Shown here one piece after another: positions 7,361 to 14,631 of a stretch of 24,328 nucleotides of DNA. The first letter of the stretch is position 1. Each line of letters opens with the position of its first letter. Origin of the DNA: JBAVEL01 sp049587715. Lineage in GTDB: Bacteria > Bacteroidota > Ignavibacteria > UBA10030 > UBA6906. A program made the position numbers and the translations under genes. The stretch is taken from assembly GCA_049587715.1 (NCBI GenBank), contig JBAVEL010000049.1:1-24328 (forward strand), read 5' to 3'. The notes beneath the pieces were generated by a model. It saw nothing but the letters and a program-made list of their open reading frames with translations, was not told the origin of the DNA and did no database searches.

Positions 7361-10321
7361 ATGCGATCTTCCGTCCGGATTCTGCTTCTGGCCTGCAGCA
7401 TCGCCCTTGGCCTCCTATCCTGCAGCTCCCCCCCGAAGGCGGTGCGGGAGTCGCCCGTCCCGGAAGAACCTGGCGCCGGCCCCCTCCCGGAGGATCCCTG
7501 GGCGGTGCGCGCCCCCTGGGTCGATTCCGTTCTCGGAGAGCTGAGTCTCCGCGACCAGGTGGCTCAGATGGTGACGGTGCGGGCCTACGGGCACTACCAG
7601 AGTCTGGATGCCGACGGATACGCGCGGCTGGCGCGTCTTGTGGCGGATGCAGGCGTGGGGGGGGTCACGTTCTTTCAGGGCGATGTGTACGGGCAGGCCC
7701 TGCTGGTCAACCGCCTGCAGGAGATGGCGCGCCTTCCCCTGCTGGTGTCGGCGGATTATGAGCGGGGCGCGGCGATGCGCCTGCGGAGAGCCACGCTCTT
7801 TCCGGATGCGATGGCCCTCGGCGCCGGGGGTGACCCGGACCTTGTCCGGCGCGTGGGGTGCGCGACGGCGGAGGAAGCGAGGGCCGTGGGAGTGCATCTG
7901 GTGTTTGCCCCCGTTGCGGACGTGAACAACAATCCCCGCAACCCCGTCATCAACACGCGTTCATTCGGGGAAGATCCGGCGGCCGTCTCCCGGATGGTGC
8001 GGGCCTTTCTCCGGGGCCTCCACGAGGGCGGGGCGGTCGCCACCGTAAAGCACTTCCCGGGACATGGCGACACGGAGGTGGATTCGCATCTTCAGCTCCC
8101 CCTGCTGGCGGCGGACAGAAGCCGCCTGGACAGCGTGGAGCTGGTTCCCTTCCGGGAGGCGGTCCGGGCGGGCGCGCAGGCGGTCATGATCGCCCACATG
8201 GAGGTCCCCGCGCTGGACGCCCGTCCCGGGATACCGGCCTCCCTTTCCGCTCCCGCCGTGACGGGGCTTCTGCGGGGGGAGATGGGGTTCCGCGGACTGG
8301 TCATCACCGACGCGATGGATATGCGGGGCCTGAGCGGCGGTTTCACGCCCGCCGAGAGCGCCGTGCGCGCGGTTCTGGCAGGCGCCGACATGCTGCTGCT
8401 CCCGGCGGATGCCGGGGCTGCAATCACAGCCGTCATGGCCGCGGTACAGAGGGGGGAGATCCCTGCCTCACGCATCAGCGAATCCGCAGGACGCATCCTC
8501 ACGCTGAAACACGGTCTCCGGCTCCATGAGAACCGGCGGGTGGATGTGGAGGCGATTCCCCGGCGGGTGGCCGTGCGGCTGCACAGGGTGCTGGCGGGTG
8601 AAGCGGCGCGCGCCGGCCTCACGCTTCTCCGCAACGACGGAGGTCTCCTTCCGCTGGGCCGCACCGGCGGCACACGCATCCTTCCGATTCTGATCAGCGA
8701 TACGGATGACTACCGTACGGATGTGCACCGGGCCTCTTCGCCCTGGCCGGCGGAGTCCGCCGGAGCCTACTTCCTCCAGCAATTCCGGCGGAGACATCCG
8801 GCGGGGGAATCGGTCCGGGTATATCCTTCCTGCGGCCCGTGTGCACAGGCGGAATGTGAGCGGGCGGCGGCCCGGGCCGATGTCATCCTGGTGTCCGTCT
8901 TTGCCAGGGCACGGAGCTCCTCCGGCTCCCTCGGGATTCCGGACACCCTCCGGGGACTCGTGCGGTTCCTGCAGCAGCTCGGGAAGCCCCTGATTGCCGT
9001 GGCCTTCGGAAGCCCGTATGTCCTGGAGAGCTTTCCCCGCGCGGCGGCCCTCCTCTGCGCCTACGGGGACGGTGAGGACGCCGCCGAAGCGGTGGCGGAG
9101 GCCCTGTTCGGAGAGACGGACGTGCGGGGATGCCTCCCGGTGTCCATCCCGGGTCTGGCCGCGGCAGGGGAGGGTCTGACCCTTGCCCGGACGACGCCGT
9201 GGAGGGAGGACCCCGCCGCGGCGGGGTTTGATCCCCGCCGGTTGGCCCGGGTGGACAGCCTCCTCTCGGCCGCCATTCGGGACTCCGCCTTTCCCGGCGC
9301 CCAGGTTCTGGTGATCAGGGACGGTATCGCGGCCTACGACCGGGCCTTCGGGGCCTGCACCTATGCCCCCGGCGCTCCCGCCATCGACCGCTCCACGATC
9401 TTCGACCTGGCCTCCCTGACGAAGGTGGTGGCCACGACGGCCGCCGTCATGCTGTTGACGGAGCGGGGAGTCCTCGGGCTGGATTCCTCCGTGGGGGCGT
9501 ATCTTCCCTCCTTCGCGCAGCTTCCGAAATCCGCCCTCACGATCCGGCATCTCCTGACGCACAGGGGCGGTTTCCCGCCGTTCCTGCGGCTCTGGCGCAC
9601 CTGCAGGACGCCGGCGGAAGCGTGGGATTCCATTCTGGCCGCCCCGCTCGTTGCCGTTCCCGGGGACAGTACGCTCTATTCCGACATCGGGATGATCCTT
9701 CTGGGGAAGGTCGTGGAAAGGGCGGCGGGCGTGCCCCTGGATGAGTTCGTCCGGCGGGAGTTCTACGGGCCGCTGGGAATGGCCCGGACGATGTTCCGTC
9801 CCTCTCCAGCCGAGGCCGGGAGAGCCGCCCCCACGGAGGCCGACTCCGCGGCGGGGAGGGTGACCCCGCGGGGCACCGTGCATGACGAGAACGCGGCCTT
9901 CCTGGGGGGAGTGGCGGGTCATGCGGGGCTTTTCTCCAATGCCGGAGATCTGGGCGTGTTCATGTGCATGCTGATGAACGGAGGCGCCTACGGGGGGAGA
10001 CGCTATCTCCAGGACAGCACCGTTGCCCGGTTCATCCGCCGCCAGGACCCTCAAAGCAGCCGGGCCCTCGGATGGGACACGCGATCGGAGGGCCCATCCC
10101 CCGCGGGCCGCCTCTTTTCGCCTGCAAGCTTCGGGCATACAGGATTCACGGGCACGTCCCTCTGGGCCGATCCCGGGCGGAGGCTGTGCGTTGTGTTCCT
10201 CACGAACAGGGTGTTTCCCACGCGTGCCAACGGGAGGATCTTCGCGGTCCGTCCCCTCCTCCACGACCTCGTGATCGAGGCACTGGCGGGGGATCCTCCT
10301 CCGGGCGCGGCGCGGGAGTAA
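7361..10321 (+). CDS. Lipoprotein: GH3 N-acetylhexosaminidase fused to beta-lactamase-like serine hydrolase
   Basis: A 986-residue two-enzyme protein. A signal peptide ends in the lipobox LLSC (C21), so it is probably membrane-anchored in the periplasm. Residues ~50-390 are a NagZ-like GH3 barrel: NNNPRNPVINTRSFGEDP, then KHFPGHG at 230-236, the loop pair D241/H243 (DSH) and nucleophile D317 in VITDAMDM. Residues ~400-610 resemble the GH3 C-terminal domain. Residues ~625-975 are a class C beta-lactamase/PBP-like domain with S685-L-T-K688, Y773-S-D and H926-T-G. It probably trims GlcNAc-containing muropeptides, with the second domain acting on the peptide or on an ester. The fusion is known in Bacteroidota-like lineages. 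All expected catalytic residues are present. Confidence 0.9.
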   Translation: MRSSVRILLLACSIALGLLSCSSPPKAVRESPVPEEPGAGPLPEDPWAVRAPWVDSVLGELSLRDQVAQMVTVRAYGHYQSLDADGYARLARLVADAGVGGVTFFQGDVYGQALLVNRLQEMARLPLLVSADYERGAAMRLRRATLFPDAMALGAGGDPDLVRRVGCATAEEARAVGVHLVFAPVADVNNNPRNPVINTRSFGEDPAAVSRMVRAFLRGLHEGGAVATVKHFPGHGDTEVDSHLQLPLLAADRSRLDSVELVPFREAVRAGAQAVMIAHMEVPALDARPGIPASLSAPAVTGLLRGEMGFRGLVITDAMDMRGLSGGFTPAESAVRAVLAGADMLLLPADAGAAITAVMAAVQRGEIPASRISESAGRILTLKHGLRLHENRRVDVEAIPRRVAVRLHRVLAGEAARAGLTLLRNDGGLLPLGRTGGTRILPILISDTDDYRTDVHRASSPWPAESAGAYFLQQFRRRHPAGESVRVYPSCGPCAQAECERAAARADVILVSVFARARSSSGSLGIPDTLRGLVRFLQQLGKPLIAVAFGSPYVLESFPRAAALLCAYGDGEDAAEAVAEALFGETDVRGCLPVSIPGLAAAGEGLTLARTTPWREDPAAAGFDPRRLARVDSLLSAAIRDSAFPGAQVLVIRDGIAAYDRAFGACTYAPGAPAIDRSTIFDLASLTKVVATTAAVMLLTERGVLGLDSSVGAYLPSFAQLPKSALTIRHLLTHRGGFPPFLRLWRTCRTPAEAWDSILAAPLVAVPGDSTLYSDIGMILLGKVVERAAGVPLDEFVRREFYGPLGMARTMFRPSPAEAGRAAPTEADSAAGRVTPRGTVHDENAAFLGGVAGHAGLFSNAGDLGVFMCMLMNGGAYGGRRYLQDSTVARFIRRQDPQSSRALGWDTRSEGPSPAGRLFSPASFGHTGFTGTSLWADPGRRLCVVFLTNRVFPTRANGRIFAVRPLLHDLVIEALAGDPPPGAARE

Positions 10322-10354
10322 GTCCACACGAACCAGACAACAATGGAGTCCGCC

Positions 10355-11914
10355 ATGACAGTCCCCCGATTCAGGAACGAGGCGCCCACGGATTTCGGCG
10401 TGCGGGCCCTCAGAAAGAAGCAGGAGGAGGCGCTCTCACGCGTGCGGTCCTCCGCCGGGAAGGAGTATCCCATCGTGATCGGGGGGAACCGGCTCAAGGG
10501 GTCCGCCACGTTCGCGTCCACGAACCCCTCCCATCCCGCCGAGGTTCTGGGGATCTTCCAGAAGGGCGACGCAGAGATCGCCCGCAAGGCGGTGGAAACG
10601 GCCCGGTCGGCGTTTGAGGAATGGCGGAGGGTGCCCTACCAGAAACGGGCCGAGTACCTGTTCAAGGCCGCCCGCGTCATGCGGCGCCGCAGGTTCGAGA
10701 TGAACGCCACGATGATTCTGGAAGTGGGAAAGTCCTGGCCCGAGGCGGACGGCGACACGGCGGAAGCCGTGGACTTCCTGGAGTTCTATGCCCGGGAAAT
10801 GCTCCGCTACGGCAAGGACCAGCCCGTGGTCCGCATTCCGGGGGAAAGGGGATGCCTGCGATACCTGCCTCTCGGCGTGTGTGTCATCATCCCCCCCTGG
10901 AATTTCCCCCTGGCGATCCTGACGGGCATGACCACGGCGGCCATCGTGACCGGCAACACGGTGGTTCTGAAGCCATCCAGTGATTCCCCGCTGACGGGCT
11001 GGCGGCTCATGGAGATCATGGAGGAGGTGGGACTGCCCGAGGGAGTGCTCAACGTTGTGACGGGGCCCGGTGGTGCGGTCGGCGACACCCTGGTCGGCCA
11101 CCCGAGCACCCGGTGTGTGGCCTTTACGGGGTCCAAGGAGGTCGGCATGCACATCAACGAGCTCGCGGCCCGTGTGCAGCCGGGACAGATCTGGCTCAAA
11201 CGCGTGGTGGCGGAGATGGGAGGGAAGGATTCCATCATCGTGGATGCCGGAGTGGATCAGGAGGAGGCGGCCGCCGGAGTCATCGCCTCCGCCTTCGGAT
11301 TCCAGGGCCAGAAATGCTCCGCCTGTTCGAGAGCGATCGTGCACGAGAGAATCTACGACCGGTTTGTGGACCTGCTGGCGCGGAAAGCGGAGGCCCTGGT
11401 GGTGGGAGATCCCGCCCGGCACGGGACCTTCATGGGCCCGGTGGTGAACGCCTCGGCCTGCGAGCAGATCCTGGCATACATCCGGAAGGGAGTGGCCGAA
11501 GGGGGCCGGCTCGTCGCGGGCGGCGGACGGACTGACGAAGAGGGCTTCTTCATCAGACCCACCGTGATTGCCGACGTGCACCCGCGCGCCACCATCGCCC
11601 AGGAGGAGATCTTCGGGCCCGTGCTTGCGGTGCTGAAGGCGGCGGACTTCGAAGAGGCGCTTGCCATCGCCAACAACACGGAGTACGGACTGACGGGGGC
11701 GGTGTATTCCAACGCGCGCTCCCGGCTGCAGAAGGCGGAGCGCGAGTTTTTCGTGGGGAATCTGTATCTGAACAGGAAGTGCACGGGGGCCCTCGTCGGC
11801 GTGCACCCGTTCGGGGGGTTCAACATGAGCGGCACCGATTCCAAGGCCGGGGGAAGGGATTACCTGCTGCTGTTCCTCCAGGCCCAGTCCATTGCCGAGC
11901 GGTTGCGTCACTAG
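10355..11914 (+). CDS. rocA: L-glutamate gamma-semialdehyde (P5C) dehydrogenase, RocA type
   Basis: Oxidises glutamate gamma-semialdehyde, derived from pyrroline-5-carboxylate, to glutamate with NAD; the second step of proline and arginine breakdown. The 519-residue protein follows the Bacillus RocA pattern from end to end, including TDFGVRA near the N-terminus, DTAEAVDFLEFYAR, PLGVCVIIPPWNFPLAI, GNTVVLKP and QPGQIWLKRVVAEMGGKD. Catalytic residues are E287 (AEMGGK) and C321 (GQKCSACSRA). ATG 10355 is preferred because GGAG lies six bases upstream; an in-frame ATG at 10343 has no such site. No proline dehydrogenase or arginine-degradation gene is in the window, so its partner is elsewhere. Confidence 0.93.
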   Translation: MTVPRFRNEAPTDFGVRALRKKQEEALSRVRSSAGKEYPIVIGGNRLKGSATFASTNPSHPAEVLGIFQKGDAEIARKAVETARSAFEEWRRVPYQKRAEYLFKAARVMRRRRFEMNATMILEVGKSWPEADGDTAEAVDFLEFYAREMLRYGKDQPVVRIPGERGCLRYLPLGVCVIIPPWNFPLAILTGMTTAAIVTGNTVVLKPSSDSPLTGWRLMEIMEEVGLPEGVLNVVTGPGGAVGDTLVGHPSTRCVAFTGSKEVGMHINELAARVQPGQIWLKRVVAEMGGKDSIIVDAGVDQEEAAAGVIASAFGFQGQKCSACSRAIVHERIYDRFVDLLARKAEALVVGDPARHGTFMGPVVNASACEQILAYIRKGVAEGGRLVAGGGRTDEEGFFIRPTVIADVHPRATIAQEEIFGPVLAVLKAADFEEALAIANNTEYGLTGAVYSNARSRLQKAEREFFVGNLYLNRKCTGALVGVHPFGGFNMSGTDSKAGGRDYLLLFLQAQSIAERLRH

Positions 11915-11924
11915 GGATCCGTCG

Positions 11925-12416
11925 GTGGCCGACGCTCCCCTGTGTGTGCGTTGCTCCGGCTCTCTCCCCCCGGGAGCGGATTACTGCCCCCGGTGCGGGG
12001 TCCTGCTGGCCCCCGCCCATCCGGCGTGCGATCTCCATCCCGACCGGGAGGCGGCCGGGGTCTGCGTTCTCTGCGAGCGGTTGCTCTGCGGGGAATGCGC
12101 GTGGCGCGCCGGCGCCCGCAGTGTCTGCGCGGCGCACGCGGGAGTCTTCTTCCGGGGGGAGTGGGTGGAGGTCTTCCGCTCCTCGGAGGTGGCCGAGGCG
12201 GACATGGCGCGCGCGGTCCTGGAATCGGAGGGATGTCCGGTCCACACGGTCGACTTCGGCCCTGTGGGATATGTCTGGGAAGGGGGGGGCGAGCATCCGC
12301 TCTCCCGGAGCGCGTTGAACAAGCCGGCGCGCGTGCTCGTCCCCATCCCGGAGTTCCTCCGGGCGGAGAAGACCCTGAACGAATGGCGGTCGGCGGAGGC
12401 GGGAAGCGGGGAATAG
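11925..12416 (+). CDS. Cys-rich zinc-ribbon/B-box-like protein with DUF2007-like tail
   Basis: A predicted soluble protein of 163 residues of unknown function. An N-terminal zinc ribbon is suggested by C7xxC10 and C21xxC24. A second Cys/His module follows (C35, H38, C47xxC50, C55xxC58, C68, H71), which resembles bacterial B-box-like zinc fingers. From residue ~78 the sequence WVEVFRSSEVAEADMARAVLESEG, and a last strand ending in LVPIPEFLRAEKTL, look like the DUF2007 'putative signal-transducing' fold, an ACT-like small domain. GTG 11925 was chosen (AGGGA eight bases upstream); a TTG at 11892 would overlap rocA. It sits between rocA and sucC, but a link to either is unproven. Confidence 0.7.
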   Translation: MADAPLCVRCSGSLPPGADYCPRCGVLLAPAHPACDLHPDREAAGVCVLCERLLCGECAWRAGARSVCAAHAGVFFRGEWVEVFRSSEVAEADMARAVLESEGCPVHTVDFGPVGYVWEGGGEHPLSRSALNKPARVLVPIPEFLRAEKTLNEWRSAEAGSGE

Positions 12417-12447
12417 GGAACGAACGGAATTTTTCGGGGAGGTACCG

Positions 12448-13611
12448 ATGAAGATCCATGAGTATCAGGGGAAGGAGATTCTGCGGAGGTTCCAGGTGGC
12501 CGTGCCGCGGGGGGCCGTGGCGTTCTCTGTGGAGGAGGCCGTCCGGGCCGCAGAAACGCTGGGGGGTGTGCTCTGGGTGGTCAAGGCCCAGATTCACGCC
12601 GGCGGCCGCGGCAAGGGAGGGGGAGTCAAGGTGGCGAGAAGTCCGGAGGAGGTGAAGCAGCGGGCCGGGGAGATTCTGGGAATGCGGCTGGTGACGCACC
12701 AGACGGGGCCGGAGGGACGCGTCGTCCGGCGGCTGCTGATCGAGGAGGGGGTCTCCATCTCCCGGGAGCTGTATGTGGGGGTGACGCTCGACAGAGCGTC
12801 CTGCAGGAATGTCGTGATGGCCTCCACGGAGGGGGGGGTGGAGATCGAGAAGGTGGCGGCGGAGACTCCCCAGAAGATCCTGAAGGAGTTTGTGGATCCC
12901 GCGCTCGGATTCCAGCAATACCAGGCGCGGAAGCTTGCCTTCGGGCTCGGGCTCACCGGGCCGGCCGCCCGCAACGGCGCACGGTTTCTGGAATCCCTCT
13001 ACCGGGCCTACGAGGCCATGGACTGCTCCCTTGCAGAGATCAACCCGCTGGTGCTGACGGAAACGGGGGATGTCCTGGCCCTGGATGCCAAGATCAACTT
13101 CGATGACAACGCCCTCTTCCGCCACCCCGAGCTGGCCGACCTCCGGGATACGGATGAGGAGGATCCTCTCGAGGTGGAGGCCTCCCGGTCCAACCTGAAC
13201 TACATCAAGCTGGACGGAAATGTGGGGTGCATGGTCAACGGAGCGGGGCTGGCCATGGCCACCATGGATATCATCAAGCTTGCGGGCGGGATGCCGGCCA
13301 ACTTCCTGGATGTGGGAGGCTCCGCGAGCGCGGAAACCGTGGAAGCGGGTTTCAAGATTATCCTCGCTGATGCGAACGTGCGCGCCATCCTGATCAACAT
13401 TTTCGGCGGCATCGTGCGCTGCGATCGGGTGGCCACAGGGGTGGTGGAGGCGGCGCGGACCATCCGTGTGCGTGTGCCTGTGGTGGTGCGGCTCGCAGGG
13501 ACCAATGCGCCGCAGGCCGCGGAGATCCTCCGGAACTCGGGGATGGATTTTCTTGTCGCATCCAGTCTGCGGGAGGCGGCGGAGAAGGTGACGGAGGCAA
13601 TACGGACCTGA
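12448..13611 (+). CDS. sucC: Succinyl-CoA synthetase (ADP-forming) beta subunit
   Basis: The beta chain of the TCA-cycle enzyme that couples succinyl-CoA hydrolysis to ATP or GTP formation. At 387 residues it is the normal length. The N-terminal ATP-grasp domain begins MKIHEYQGKEILRRF and contains VVKAQIHAGGRGKGGGVK. ALDAKINFDDNALFR follows. The C-terminal CoA-ligase domain has GNVGCMVNGAGLAMATMDI, GGMPANFLDVGG and NIFGGIVRCD. GGGGAGG lies just before the ATG. The alpha subunit gene sucD, which carries the phosphorylated His and is usually next, is absent; the next gene is tpiA. The two subunits must therefore be made from separate loci. Confidence 0.95.
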   Translation: MKIHEYQGKEILRRFQVAVPRGAVAFSVEEAVRAAETLGGVLWVVKAQIHAGGRGKGGGVKVARSPEEVKQRAGEILGMRLVTHQTGPEGRVVRRLLIEEGVSISRELYVGVTLDRASCRNVVMASTEGGVEIEKVAAETPQKILKEFVDPALGFQQYQARKLAFGLGLTGPAARNGARFLESLYRAYEAMDCSLAEINPLVLTETGDVLALDAKINFDDNALFRHPELADLRDTDEEDPLEVEASRSNLNYIKLDGNVGCMVNGAGLAMATMDIIKLAGGMPANFLDVGGSASAETVEAGFKIILADANVRAILINIFGGIVRCDRVATGVVEAARTIRVRVPVVVRLAGTNAPQAAEILRNSGMDFLVASSLREAAEKVTEAIRT

Positions 13612-13654
13612 TGCCGGGAAGAAACCGCGAACGGAAACCGTCCTGGGAGGGAGC

Positions 13655-14416
13655 ATGCGGAAGCGGATCATAGCAGGGAACTGGAAGATGCACATGGACC
13701 AGGAGGGCACCCGGGCCCTCCTGGCGGACCTGGCGGCCCGGCTCGACGCGGTTCCCCCGGGCGTGGAAGCGGTCGTCTGTCCCCCCTTTCCATCCCTTGC
13801 CCTCGCAGCCGGACTTCTGCGGGGGACGCCCATCGGGCTGGGTGCGCAGAACATGAGTCCTCATGCGGAAGGGGCGTACACGGGGGAGGTGTCGTGGCGG
13901 ATGCTCCTGTCTGCAGGCTGCAGCTTCGTGATTCTGGGTCACTCGGAGCGGCGCGAGATATTCGGCGAGACGGACACCGAAGTCAATGCCAAGCTGCACG
14001 CGGCCCTGGAGCACGGTCTCCGGCCCATTCTCTGCGCGGGGGAGACGCTCGGGCAGAGGGAGAAGGGTCTCACGCATGAGATCGTCGGGGCCCAGATACG
14101 GGCCGCCCTGGAGGGGGTGTCGCCCGAGGCCGCCGGCCGGGTCATTGTCGCCTACGAGCCGGTGTGGGCCATCGGAACGGGAAGAACGGCCACGCCAGGC
14201 CAGGCCCAGGAGGTCCATCGCTTCATCCGGACTCTCGTGGCGGAGAGATTCGGACCCGGGATAGCTGCCCGAATGGTGATTCAGTACGGCGGCAGCGTAA
14301 AGCCGGACAATATTGCCGACCTCATCCGCCAGGATGACATAGACGGGGCGCTTGTGGGTGGGGCATCTCTCAATGCCGATTCCTTTTCAAGGATCGTCCT
14401 GGGGGCTGCCCCCTGA
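13655..14416 (+). CDS. tpiA: Triose-phosphate isomerase
   Basis: Interconverts dihydroxyacetone phosphate and glyceraldehyde 3-phosphate, feeding GAPDH. The 253-residue TIM barrel is complete. Substrate and catalytic residues are N9 and K11 (AGNWKMH), H96 (ILGHSERR) and E168 (AYEPVWAIGTG), and phosphate-binding blocks IQYGGSVKPDN and LVGGASL are present. GGGAGGGAGC precedes the ATG. The gene lies about 11 kb downstream of gap-pgk instead of adjoining it, so the glycolytic cluster is split by unrelated genes. A GGGGG-CTG-CCCCC hairpin overlaps the stop codon but has no T-run, so no convincing terminator follows. Confidence 0.97.
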   Translation: MRKRIIAGNWKMHMDQEGTRALLADLAARLDAVPPGVEAVVCPPFPSLALAAGLLRGTPIGLGAQNMSPHAEGAYTGEVSWRMLLSAGCSFVILGHSERREIFGETDTEVNAKLHAALEHGLRPILCAGETLGQREKGLTHEIVGAQIRAALEGVSPEAAGRVIVAYEPVWAIGTGRTATPGQAQEVHRFIRTLVAERFGPGIAARMVIQYGGSVKPDNIADLIRQDDIDGALVGGASLNADSFSRIVLGAAP

Positions 14417-14512
14417 GATAGGCCTCATGGAGCGGGTTCCCTCCCCCCGGGTTCCCGATCATGGCCTGCATGCCCGTCCGGCTTCTGTTTTCACCAAGTC
14501 CTTGAATTCTCA

Positions 14513-14541
14513 TTGCTTTCGGGCCTTTCTTTGCTTATATT
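14513..14541 (+). promoter_or_regulatory. Candidate promoter for the GH2-like/smc/lpxB gene run
   Basis: TTGCTT (14513-14518) is followed after 17 bp by TATATT (14536-14541) in the most AT-rich patch of the 215-bp gap between tpiA and the next gene. A start near 14548 would leave a leader of about 85 nt before the GTG at 14632. Genes downstream run without clear breaks through smc to lpxK. Apart from this promoter, a direct repeat of CGGGTTCCC (14433-14441, 14448-14456) is the only other structure I see in 14417-14631. Confidence 0.55.
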
Positions 14542-14548
14542 AAGGCCC
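14521..14548 (+). promoter_or_regulatory. Inverted repeat spanning the -10 box (possible operator)
   Basis: GGGCCTT (14521-14527) and its exact reverse complement AAGGCCC (14542-14548) are separated by 14 bp that contain the -10 box TATATT. The 21-bp centre-to-centre distance and placement would suit a dimeric repressor. It lacks a T-run on either strand, so a terminator is unlikely. No regulator gene is present in the window to bind it. Confidence 0.4.
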
Positions 14549-14631
14549 AAAATCCAGCCCCCCTCCCCGAACCAAGAGCAAGGTTGTACGACCCGTCCAG
14601 GAACTCGAGCACCCAGAGGGACAACCGGCGT

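Noticed and set aside
14401..14413. GGGGG-CTG-CCCCC hairpin at the tpiA stop codon as a terminator
   Set aside because: The stem is only five base pairs with a three-base loop, overlaps the stop codon and has no T-run after it.
14584..14631. TTG 14584 as the start of the GH2-like gene
   Set aside because: Its purine run abuts the codon, and the added 16 residues are polar and precede the hydrophobic signal; GTG 14632 has a better-spaced AGAGGGA.
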